Made by a program: the position numbers and the translations under genes
Origin: a virus
Reading direction: 5' to 3' (one strand)
IMG/VR virus record: IMGVR_UViG_3300031787_000979
Span: 1-21,198 of that record
Length of the DNA stretch: 21,198 nt
In this document: positions 15,409 through 20,253 of the stretch, one piece after another
Layout of the letters: each line of letters opens with the position of its first letter
Position numbering within the stretch: position 1 is the first letter of the stretch
The notes under the pieces: generated by a model
Databases searched by the model: none
What the model was told of the DNA's origin: nothing
What the model saw: the letters and a program-made list of their open reading frames with translations, nothing else

Positions 15409-15482
15409 ATAAATTAAATTATATATTATTTAACGGGAATATGCAATAGGGCAATCGGGCCCCATAGCCTTGAATTTAAATA

Positions 15483-15491
15483 TGGTAGAAT
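15483..15491 (+). promoter_or_regulatory. Extended -10 for the leaderless oxygenase gene
   Basis: TGG TAGAAT (15483-15491) ends exactly 6 nt before ATG 15498, so the mRNA should be leaderless. No -35 is obvious. The same nonamer is found upstream of the reductase gene. Confidence 0.55.
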
Positions 15492-15497
15492 TAGTAT

Positions 15498-16208
15498 ATG
15501 TTCTCAGATAACCCTAATATAATTAAATACGCTGACGAAGTGTATCTATACAAAAACTTTATATCCAAAGAAGATGTTGCATACATTAATGAATTGATGG
15601 AGCCTCATAGAGAAAAAGAAAATGCTTTTTCTACAGATGTTAATACCGTAGATTGGTATAACGACAAAGAAGGACCACAAATGCCAGAGCTCACAAGAAT
15701 CTGGGATCAAATATCTGAATTTTTAGCTCCAGAGTTTGTAATACACCCGCAGCAAAATCTTGCTGTAATGAAACCAGGAGATGACGGAATGTTCGTTCAT
15801 AATGATAATCCTGGTGAAGGAATGGATGATCTATTAACCCAAGAAGATAGATGGCACACTTGCTGCGTTTTATCATATGGTGTTTGTGTATACTTTGGAG
15901 AATTTGAAGGCGGAGAATTATTTTATCCACACATACAGTCAAATGGTGAACTTGCAAAAGAAGAGCATATAGATGACTACCTTGTGGTACCAGTTCAACC
16001 TGGAGACCTTGCAATTCATTGGGCTCAATCTCCTTATGAGCATGGGACAAAGCCAGTTTCATCTGGAATCAGATATGTTTATAGCAACTTTGCGCTAAGA
16101 GCAGAAAAAAATCCAGGAACTTTTCCAGCTTGGGGAACTCAAGAAGACTTAGATAGAAAAGCTAATGGAACTTGGATGCAGGTTATCTGCGATAAGCACA
16201 AGCACTAA
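15498..16208 (+). CDS. 2-oxoglutarate/Fe(II)-dependent oxygenase, prolyl-hydroxylase-like
   Basis: This 236-aa protein has the double-stranded beta-helix pattern of the prolyl 4-hydroxylase-like family. It would use iron, oxygen and 2-oxoglutarate to hydroxylate a protein or small molecule. His101 and Asp103 (MFVHNDNPG) are the first two iron ligands. CVYFGEFEGGELFYPH is the typical core strand pair. PGDLAIHWAQSPYEHGTKPVSSGIRYVYSNF carries the third ligand His182 and the 2-oxoglutarate-binding Arg192. The residues are all present, so it is likely active. No SD is seen; the -10 box 6 nt upstream implies a leaderless mRNA. Its stop overlaps the stop of the convergent degenerate relative by 2-3 nt (CTAA). 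Such oxygenases are common in aquatic phages; the substrate is unknown. Confidence 0.88.
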   Translation: MFSDNPNIIKYADEVYLYKNFISKEDVAYINELMEPHREKENAFSTDVNTVDWYNDKEGPQMPELTRIWDQISEFLAPEFVIHPQQNLAVMKPGDDGMFVHNDNPGEGMDDLLTQEDRWHTCCVLSYGVCVYFGEFEGGELFYPHIQSNGELAKEEHIDDYLVVPVQPGDLAIHWAQSPYEHGTKPVSSGIRYVYSNFALRAEKNPGTFPAWGTQEDLDRKANGTWMQVICDKHKH

Positions 16209-16747
16209 GCCATAAAATATCCTGGAGGTTCTACCAGGAAATCTATATATGAATACTTTACTCCAGATTTAACTTTTAACACTTCTATTTCAGTAGGTTT
16301 AAAAATAATTAAATCATTCCTTTTCGGAGAATATGTTAAGTCTAAATTGATAAAACGTATTTCGCCTCCATTAAAGTCTCCTGCATAATAAGCTAATGCA
16401 TATGGAACATCTTTAAAACTAGACATATCTTGAGATACAGAATCGTCTGTAGTGCGAGTTCTTATAAAATTACCATTGCTTAATATCCAATATTGCGGGC
16501 TAACAAAATTTATTATACTGTCGTGAAAGTCTCTGCCAATAAAATCTAAGCTTAACCTATCTTTCCACATATCAGTTGAATGATCTTCTGCTTCATAGTT
16601 GCCGTGTGTTTTCCAGTCAGCCTCTGACATCTCCGCAAGGCTGCTCTCAATGCTATCTATATTGCTGTAGAAATTTTCATACAGGTATATGTCTTCTCCT
16701 AAGAGAATTCCTGTTTTACCTTTAAACCTTGAATCTTTACTTATCAT
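16205..16747 (-). CDS. Degenerate 2-oxoglutarate oxygenase-fold protein (metal ligands lost)
   Basis: Start ATG 16747 (MISKDSRFKGKTG) is chosen because AAAGGGG lies just upstream and a longer frame would run into the tRNA gene. The 180-aa protein aligns with the oxygenase encoded next door: EDIYLYENFYS matches DEVYLYKNFIS, AYYAGDFNGGEIRFINL matches YFGEFEGGELFYP, and SGVKYSYIDF matches SGIRYVYSNF. At the HxD position it has Arg96-Thr-Arg98 (NFIRTRTTDD), and no His is found where the third iron ligand should be (about 154-156). Lys164 stands in for the 2-oxoglutarate Arg. An iron-dependent reaction is therefore unlikely; a binding, scaffold or regulatory role is possible. It follows tRNA-Asn in the same direction. 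Confidence 0.78.
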   Translation of the reverse strand: MISKDSRFKGKTGILLGEDIYLYENFYSNIDSIESSLAEMSEADWKTHGNYEAEDHSTDMWKDRLSLDFIGRDFHDSIINFVSPQYWILSNGNFIRTRTTDDSVSQDMSSFKDVPYALAYYAGDFNGGEIRFINLDLTYSPKRNDLIIFKPTEIEVLKVKSGVKYSYIDFLVEPPGYFMA

Positions 16748-16765
16748 TATTCCCCTTTTCTGTTG

Positions 16766-16838
16766 CTGGACCACCAGGGCTCGAACCTGGGACATTAGAG
16801 TTAACAGCTCTACGCTCTGCCAACTGAGCTATGGTCCA
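16766..16838 (-). tRNA. tRNA-Asn(GUU)
   Basis: A complete cloverleaf is seen on the minus strand: acceptor TGGACCA/TGGTCCA, D arm GCTC/GAGC, anticodon stem TAGAG/CTCTA with the loop CTGTTAA (anticodon GTT), and T arm CCAGG-TTCGAGC-CCTGG. The discriminator is G; CCA is not encoded (CAA follows). It starts 5 nt after the glycosyltransferase stop and ends 18 nt before the next gene's start, so it is likely cut out of a shared transcript. Confidence 0.96.
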
Positions 16839-16843
16839 AAAAA

Positions 16844-17503
16844 TTATCCTAAAAACATTTTTTTATAATGTTTAACCTTTACCCCTAAATCAGAATACAG
16901 GCTGTACCCCAGATCGGAAACACGTATACACCATGAAATGTCTTCTCCTAACATAAATTTGTTTGGAGTGGGGGCATAGCTATCAGTGTAAATAAATTGA
17001 AACCATGGCCTTTCAAGTTTTTCAAATACACCACTTTTGACACAAACAAAGCCTAGTCCAAATCCGACAGATTCAATTGTATCATTATTTTCTGCCAAAT
17101 CATTTTTTTGAAAATAGTCTTTATCTTTTGGATGAACTGTAGGCTCACCTGATGTTGTCATATAAAGACCAGATATAATATCCTTGTCTGAATAATATAA
17201 TTTTAGAAATTGATCTGGCGTCCAAAATATATCAGAGTCAATTAAAAATATCTTGTCATAAGTTACGCTATCTCGTACGGGCCCTTTTGCTGAATAGTCA
17301 ATATCGTCTTTATCTAATAAATATCCAGCGTCTAGAGTAAACTCTCTAGCAACATTAACTATAGAGAAATAATCATTTATCCATAAATAGCTTATATTAA
17401 GCTTATTGAGTTCAGAAATTGTTTCAGTTAAAGCTCTAACGTAGGGGCCATCCATAGACGCTCCTGGAGTAGCAATAATTACATTATAGTGTGGTTTTCC
17501 CAT
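16844..17503 (-). CDS. GT-A fold glycosyltransferase
   Basis: This 219-aa protein has the single Rossmann-like nucleotide-sugar domain of GT-A enzymes. The N-terminal strand is YNVIIATPGASMDGPYV. The metal-binding Asp-Ser-Asp at 89-91 (KIFLIDSDIFWTPDQ) is followed by the donor-side SGLYMTTSGEP. FGLGFVCVKSGVFEKL then LGEDISWCIRVSDLGY (186-200) give the catalytic acidic residues, and His212 sits near the end for metal binding. Similar enzymes in phages glycosylate virion proteins or host glycans. The ATG at 17503 is 6 nt after TATACT, implying a leaderless mRNA, with TTTTCA as -35. It is probably cotranscribed with tRNA-Asn and the degenerate oxygenase downstream. Confidence 0.88.
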   Translation of the reverse strand: MGKPHYNVIIATPGASMDGPYVRALTETISELNKLNISYLWINDYFSIVNVAREFTLDAGYLLDKDDIDYSAKGPVRDSVTYDKIFLIDSDIFWTPDQFLKLYYSDKDIISGLYMTTSGEPTVHPKDKDYFQKNDLAENNDTIESVGFGLGFVCVKSGVFEKLERPWFQFIYTDSYAPTPNKFMLGEDISWCIRVSDLGYSLYSDLGVKVKHYKKMFLG

Positions 17504-17509
17504 TATCTT

Positions 17510-17538
17510 AGTATACTAAATAAAGTGCGAAATGAAAA
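17510..17538 (-). promoter_or_regulatory. Leaderless promoter of the GT-A gene
   Basis: The minus strand reads TTTTCA (17538-17533), a 17-nt spacer, then TATACT (17515-17510), ending exactly 6 nt before the ATG. Three AAAGTGCG direct repeats (17522-17556, plus strand) flank and overlap the -35 region and could be an operator. Confidence 0.62.
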
Positions 17539-17571
17539 GTGCGAAAAAAAGTGCGTCGGCGGTAGAAGAGA

Positions 17572-17856
17572 CTATTTATCCTTTTTAGCTATACGTCTTA
17601 TATGCGTCCTAATACGATGACAATTACTACATACGATCTCACATTTAGCTATTTCTTCATCTATCTTCTTTTTAGACAATGTGGGAATAAGTTCCATTAC
17701 ATTTGCATGCTTCTTGCCACGGACGTGGTCAAAATCCATGACATAATATGGATAAAACTTCCCACAGTCTCTACAAGGAGATTTTTCTTTAAGGTCTCTG
17801 ATATATGTAGCCAGATAAGCCTTCTGCTTGGCTATAGAGAGCTTTTCGGACTTCAT
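17572..17856 (-). CDS. Small HNH endonuclease
   Basis: This 94-aa protein has the compact zinc HNH layout: CRDCGKFYPYYVMDFDHVRGKK (first CxxC, then Asp-His at 43-44) and CEIVCSNCHRIRTHIRRI (second CxxC and His82 for metal). The basic N- and C-termini should bind DNA. Free-standing enzymes of this kind act as homing endonucleases or in DNA packaging; the location between oxygenase and glycosyltransferase genes and away from any terminase favours homing. A weak SD-like TAGG precedes the ATG. The only clear promoter is an extended -10 at 17894, with a tiny upstream frame in between. Confidence 0.88.
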   Translation of the reverse strand: MKSEKLSIAKQKAYLATYIRDLKEKSPCRDCGKFYPYYVMDFDHVRGKKHANVMELIPTLSKKKIDEEIAKCEIVCSNCHRIRTHIRRIAKKDK

Positions 17857-17893
17857 CCTAGGTAATACCTACAAGAGTGTCTCATATAGCTTA

Positions 17894-17902
17894 ATTATAG
17901 CA
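17894..17902 (-). promoter_or_regulatory. Extended -10 promoter upstream of the HNH gene
   Basis: The minus strand reads TGC TATAAT, 37 nt before the HNH ATG. No -35 is recognised. A 10-codon frame starting at ATG 17885 (MRHSCRYYLG) ends with a stop that overlaps the HNH start as ATGA. Confidence 0.45.
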
Positions 17903-17935
17903 AGAGATATTTCTAGCTTCCCCGCTTTTTAAATA

Positions 17936-18478
17936 TTAATCTTTATTAGGGTGATATTCTCCACCTGAAAAAACAATTCCTGCTCTAGGAGTTAAAGATT
18001 CTACTCCATGTTCTGTACCGTATTTAATATAAACGATATCCCCAGGTTCTACTAAATATTCATGCGCTTGATCATCCTGATACAACGTCCATATAGTAGC
18101 TCCTACTGTATTCCAGTGAATTGTATCAGTAGTATCAGTATGTCTCATAATTCCACTTCTAGATTTAAGTGCTCTATAGTTTTCAGATATTACAAAAGTA
18201 AAACACGATTGAGATGAAGTGTCATCTCCATATATAGCAGTCATTACTTTTAAAAATTCATCTGCACCGTTAAAGTGAGATATATCGTGATCTTTACCAC
18301 AATGCAGAATATAGAATCCTTCATAATCAGATCTATAATTTCCTGCTGTTTTTGAGAATTCAACATAGTCCATCATATCTTGCCAACTTGGTGTTTGAAC
18401 CAAAGCTTTTTTAAAAATTTTATGATTGACAGTAGGATCTTCCATTGCAGATCTAAAGTCTTTGACTAATTGTTCCAT
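17936..18478 (-). CDS. Cupin-type 2-oxoglutarate oxygenase-like protein
   Basis: This 180-aa protein has a beta-helix core with the iron-site pattern His113-Thr-Asp115 (GIMRHTDTTDTIHWN), then EYLVEPGDIVYIKYGTEHGVES with His157 as likely third ligand, and Arg165 (LTPRAGIVFSGG) as likely 2-oxoglutarate anchor. The order and spacing fit cupin/JmjC-like oxygenases. It is not closely similar to the oxygenase at 15498 but shares the fold. No SD is present; TATAAT ends 6 nt before the ATG, so the mRNA should be leaderless. It is followed after 79 nt by the HNH gene and preceded by the SGNH gene, whose stop lies 21 nt away, inside the promoter region. The substrate is unknown. Confidence 0.75.
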   Translation of the reverse strand: MEQLVKDFRSAMEDPTVNHKIFKKALVQTPSWQDMMDYVEFSKTAGNYRSDYEGFYILHCGKDHDISHFNGADEFLKVMTAIYGDDTSSQSCFTFVISENYRALKSRSGIMRHTDTTDTIHWNTVGATIWTLYQDDQAHEYLVEPGDIVYIKYGTEHGVESLTPRAGIVFSGGEYHPNKD

Positions 18479-18484
18479 TATATA

Positions 18485-18513
18485 ATTATACTATATATTC
18501 TAGTTGACTGCAA
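18485..18513 (-). promoter_or_regulatory. Leaderless promoter with embedded palindrome
   Basis: The minus strand reads TTGCAG (18513-18508), a 17-nt spacer, then TATAAT (18490-18485), 6 nt before the ATG. The spacer holds AGTCAACT, and the whole unit aligns base by base with the promoter at 19561-19589, apart from a few positions. Confidence 0.68.
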
Positions 18514-18516
18514 TAT
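18495..18516. repeat. 22-bp imperfect palindromic repeat, copy 1 of 3
   Basis: It reads ATATTCTAGTTGACTGCAATAT, inside the promoter of the oxygenase gene at 18478 and including the SGNH stop codon. It differs from copies 2 and 3 mainly in the orientation of the central two bases (TG against CA). Confidence 0.65.
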
Positions 18517-19063
18517 TTATATATCTTACTAGATCAATTGCTGTCTTTCTAGTTAAATGACATCCATCATCTGTATATTCAGATGTAAGGTGATCTATTC
18601 CAATTGCTTCAGATATATCTATAACCTTTTGATTATAGTTTTTTAGCGACTCATAAAAAATTTTTTGCTGAGCCATTCTTTCTTCAAAAGGATGCCAAGC
18701 TTCTTTATTACTATTAAACTCATAAGTTAGCTCATCTATAGCTTGAGGTACTGGTTGCATAAACACAACGTCTAGACCTTTAAAGAATTTAAGTGAAGTA
18801 TTTACGTACTTTTCTACAACCTCTTCTGGATTCTTATATTTAGGCAAATGCCTTCTAATATCGCATTCCCCAAAAGTGAATAGTATAGTCGTATTGTTGA
18901 TATCTGATCTGTCTAAATTTGAATAGTCGACATTATATGCACTTACACCCTTATATACAATAGATCTTGTTGTTGCCTCTACTCCATCTAGCCTAACCAC
19001 TTCATGCCAAGCAGAATTTACGCTTTCTGCGTGAGAGTCTCCAATTATGGTTATATCTTTTAT
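18500..19063 (-). CDS. SGNH/GDSL hydrolase with non-canonical start
   Basis: A GTG at 19000 would give a chain without the nucleophile. The same frame, open to 19069, encodes DITIIGDSHAES upstream, which is SGNH block I with the catalytic Ser. The start proposed is ATA at 19063, which overlaps the preceding stop as ATAA and has GGTGAG 5 nt upstream; no ATG, GTG or TTG exists in that stretch. From there, 187 aa: Ser10 in GDSH, FTFGECDIR at about 62-70 (the usual block III Gly-x-Asn-Asp is changed to Gly-Glu-Cys-Asp), and DDGCHLT with Asp166 and His169 of block V. The family includes esterases and acetyl-hydrolases acting on glycans or lipids; this variant lacks the block III Asn. A role in trimming surface glycans is an inference. 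Confidence 0.72.
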   Translation of the reverse strand: MKDITIIGDSHAESVNSAWHEVVRLDGVEATTRSIVYKGVSAYNVDYSNLDRSDINNTTILFTFGECDIRRHLPKYKNPEEVVEKYVNTSLKFFKGLDVVFMQPVPQAIDELTYEFNSNKEAWHPFEERMAQQKIFYESLKNYNQKVIDISEAIGIDHLTSEYTDDGCHLTRKTAIDLVRYINIAVN

Positions 19064-19182
19064 TTTGACTCACCGTCTTTACATGTCTTATAGTGGTTAT
19101 TTAGTGTCATATGGGCAAATCCAGATCTTACTTCGATTTCCCGCCCACAGCTATCGCATTTAACAATTCTATTGGATGCCAA
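19060..19182 (-). CDS. C2HC zinc-finger microprotein, 40 aa
   Basis: TTG at 19182 opens a 40-aa frame with VKCDSCGREIEVRSGF and HYKTC: Cys9, Cys12, His30 and Cys34 form a CxxC...HxxxC zinc finger. A stop lies 3 codons upstream of the TTG, so this is the only usual start. Its stop overlaps the start of the SGNH gene as ATAA, so the two are likely translated as a pair. Possible roles are DNA binding or protein contact. Codon-level sense (metal ligands in order) supports it despite the size. No clear SD precedes the TTG (GGATAG, 6 nt away, is weak). Confidence 0.6.
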   Translation of the reverse strand: MASNRIVKCDSCGREIEVRSGFAHMTLNNHYKTCKDGESK

Positions 19183-19262
19183 GGTATACTATCCATGAGA
19201 TCATACAGATCCAAGCAAAGTAATTAACATATCGCTTTACTTTATTTACTGTCATATTCTCT

Positions 19263-19284
19263 ATATTCTAGTCAACTAAGATAT
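19263..19284. repeat. 22-bp imperfect palindromic repeat, copy 2 of 3
   Basis: It reads ATATTCTAGTCAACTAAGATAT here, with relatives at 18495-18516 and 19571-19592. The common form is ATATTYYAGTYRACT followed by RNRATAT. The other two copies sit between the -35 and -10 of leaderless promoters; here the boxes are weaker. It looks like an operator. Confidence 0.6.
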
Positions 19285-19440
19285 ATATAATCTATATAAT
19301 CTTTTAATTACATTTCCAGATTTTTAGATTTTAGGAAAGCCCCCCTACCCCCCAAAATTCAAAATCAATTTTGTAGGATAGAGAAGCTACACATTTCCGT
19401 CATTATGAGTTTCAGTGTAAGCCCCCACAAACCAGCCTTA

Positions 19441-19470
19441 AGTATAACATGATGAAAATTGCTAGGTCAA
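19441..19470 (-). promoter_or_regulatory. Sigma70-like orphan promoter
   Basis: The minus strand reads TTGACC (19470-19465), an 18-nt spacer, then TATACT (19446-19441). It lies just after the 25-aa gene and points into the G-run region. The transcript would begin near 19434; only a 12-codon frame (MTEMCSFSILQN) is seen within the first 100 nt, so a non-coding product or a long leader for the zinc-finger gene is possible. Confidence 0.55.
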
Positions 19471-19476
19471 GAGTTT

Positions 19477-19554
19477 TTAAAAAATATCTTTACGAAATGC
19501 GATCAATAAAAAAATTATTGGTCCAAATATAATCGTAGCTTGTGTTAAATTCAT
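19477..19554 (-). CDS. 25-aa single-span membrane peptide, leaderless
   Basis: ATG at 19554 opens the frame MNLTQATIIFGPIIFLLIAF followed by RKDIF and a stop at 19477. Residues 6-20 are hydrophobic with a charged RK after, as in a small inner-membrane peptide with the C-terminus inside. It is below normal gene-calling size. The support is its promoter: TATAAT ends exactly 6 nt before the ATG, with TTGTAG 17 nt further up, the same layout as the oxygenase gene at 18478. Possible roles include a membrane toxin, an antiholin or a superinfection factor; none is shown by sequence. Confidence 0.58.
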   Translation of the reverse strand: MNLTQATIIFGPIIFLLIAFRKDIF

Positions 19555-19560
19555 GTATAG

Positions 19561-19589
19561 ATTATATCCTATATTTCAGTCAACTACAA
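19561..19589 (-). promoter_or_regulatory. Leaderless promoter of the 25-aa peptide
   Basis: The minus strand reads TTGTAG (19589-19584), a 17-nt spacer containing TTGACT, then TATAAT (19566-19561), 6 nt before the ATG. It aligns with the promoter at 18485-18513 over nearly its whole length, including the bases between -10 and ATG (NTATAN). Confidence 0.68.
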
Positions 19590-19592
19590 TAT
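19571..19592. repeat. 22-bp imperfect palindromic repeat, copy 3 of 3
   Basis: It reads ATATTTCAGTCAACTACAATAT and overlaps the -35 and spacer of the 25-aa gene promoter. Copy 1 overlaps the promoter and the SGNH stop codon at 18495-18516. Confidence 0.65.
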
Positions 19593-19645
19593 CAGATTTA
19601 TGAAAATGTTAATAGAGATTTTATTTGTATGATCCAGGGTTTTAG

Positions 19646-19661
19646 AATGTCCGATTTGTCT
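19646..19661. repeat. 16-nt motif, inverted copy at 20998-21013
   Basis: AATGTCCGATTTGTCT here is the exact reverse complement of AGACAAATCGGACATT at 20998-21013. Both lie near a Crp-like palindrome and upstream of an early promoter, so a shared phage or host regulator site is likely. Confidence 0.65.
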
Positions 19662-19699
19662 ATATAGTGCGCCCATAGATTATTAACTCTGAGCGTGAA

Positions 19700-19715
19700 T
19701 GTGATGCTAATCACA
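19700..19715. promoter_or_regulatory. Crp/GlxR-like site 1
   Basis: TGTGATGCTAATCACA matches the Crp-family consensus TGTGA-N6-TCACA fully. Its centre lies about 75-81 nt upstream of the expected early transcription start, a range in which Crp-type activators often act. Confidence 0.65.
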
Positions 19716-19752
19716 AAAATAGTTTGAGAATACTTGCCAGTAACCCCCCTAA

Positions 19753-19781
19753 ATGTCAGTGCCCCGTGTTAGGCTTATAGT
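19753..19781 (+). promoter_or_regulatory. Early promoter 1
   Basis: ATGTCA (19753-19758) with TATAGT 17 nt further (19776-19781); an alternative -10 is TAGGCT (19770-19775), which sits 11 nt after ATGTCA as in the two other copies. It drives the six-gene micro-operon. Confidence 0.55.
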
Positions 19782-19824
19782 ATAAAGAAAGTAAGAAAGT
19801 CTTACTAAAGAAAGGAGTCAGATA

Positions 19825-19995
19825 ATGACTCAACTAACAGAAACTCTGTATAGCACAATCGTGCACGATTTCCACAATGGTGGAGTAAAGTCCTCGTATG
19901 GACTAAATGCCTACACACGCAAGGCTCTATTGCGTGATTTACTAAGTAGCAAGGCTTGCTACTGTATCAACTGTATAGATAAGGAGTCTAAATAA
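19825..19995 (+). CDS. Early small protein, 56 aa
   Basis: ATG at 19825 with the SD AAAGGAG 8 nt upstream (MTQLTETLYSTIVHDF). It contains NAYTRKALLRDLLSS and ends with KACYCINCIDKESK. The two close cysteines (CYCINC) could bind a metal but no second pair is seen. Its stop overlaps the next ATG as TAATG, the first of several such junctions. No family is recognised; similar early genes in phages modulate host functions. Confidence 0.75.
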   Translation: MTQLTETLYSTIVHDFHNGGVKSSYGLNAYTRKALLRDLLSSKACYCINCIDKESK

Positions 19996-20162
19996 TGACT
20001 AATAGAATTTGGGAAAGTCGTAACGACTATCAGATAGAGTCAGACGCTAAGCGTCTAGGCTATGTATCTTGCTCAGCAGGGTGCGGGCGGGTAACCGCTT
20101 GGACACTATGCGTAATGTGTGGCGGTAACTACGCTACACATAACACACTAGGTGTGAACTAA
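19995..20162 (+). CDS. Early zinc-ribbon-like small protein, 55 aa
   Basis: It begins at the TAATG overlap (MTNRIWESRNDYQIESDAKR). CSAGC at 26-30 and CVMC at 39-42 form two cysteine knuckles (CxxxC and CxxC) 8 residues apart, a good zinc-ribbon pattern with GGNY after it. It is likely to be translationally coupled to the previous gene and to bind nucleic acid or protein. No exact family is known to me. The SD is AAGGAG, inside the preceding gene. Confidence 0.75.
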   Translation: MTNRIWESRNDYQIESDAKRLGYVSCSAGCGRVTAWTLCVMCGGNYATHNTLGVN

Positions 20163-20175
20163 ATCACACACGACA

Positions 20176-20195
20176 CTAGCCCTAAATGGGGCTAG
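20176..20195 (+). terminator. Hairpin without T tract between early genes
   Basis: CTAGCCC, loop TAAATG, GGGCTAG: a 7-bp perfect stem just before early promoter 2. There is no run of T, so it could be a weak terminator, an attenuator or a processing site. Confidence 0.4.
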
Positions 20196-20218
20196 ATGTC
20201 AGCCCACTAGGCTACAAT
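20196..20218 (+). promoter_or_regulatory. Early promoter 2
   Basis: ATGTCAG then TACAAT 11 nt after ATGTCA, and further down TAACGAAAGAAG before the ATG. The whole segment aligns with early promoter 3 (21102-21124 and leader), implying one regulon. The spacing is too short for a normal -35/-10 pair, so ATGTCAG may be an activator site. Confidence 0.45.
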
Positions 20219-20253
20219 TCCTACTATAACTACTAACGAAAGAAGAACAGATA

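Larger units (their letters stand above)
19183..19476 (-). promoter_or_regulatory. AT-rich intergenic region with repeat, G-run motif and promoter
   Basis: No supported gene longer than a dozen codons is seen on either strand. The segment holds the second 22-bp palindromic repeat (19263-19284), whose minus-strand surroundings resemble the promoter of the zinc-finger/SGNH pair with weak boxes. It also holds two G6 runs on the minus strand (19340-19353), a small inverted repeat CAAAAT/ATTTTG (about 19354-19374) and the -10 and most of the -35 region of the promoter at 19441-19470. A C5 run at 19422-19426 is a third G run on the minus strand. It may make a short untranslated RNA. Confidence 0.45.
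19555..19824 (+). promoter_or_regulatory. Divergent control region between accessory and early genes
   Basis: No gene is seen in this 270-nt stretch. From left to right it contains the minus promoter of the 25-aa gene with palindrome copy 3, a 16-nt motif repeated inverted at 20998, a Crp-like palindrome (19700-19715), a C6 run (19744-19749), the early promoter at 19753-19781 and the leader of the first early gene with the SD AAAGGAG. Confidence 0.6.

Noticed and set aside
15409-15482. Possible further RNA or small gene between tRNA-Arg and the oxygenase
   Set aside because: I found no cloverleaf, stable hairpin with T tract or frame with a start signal; only the extended -10 at its end is supported.
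16748-16795. N-terminal extension of the degenerate oxygenase
   Set aside because: It runs into the tRNA-Asn gene; AAAGGGG just before ATG 16747 gives a better start.
17572-17856. Intron-encoded homing endonuclease
   Set aside because: No split gene or intron core is seen around the HNH gene; it is free-standing.
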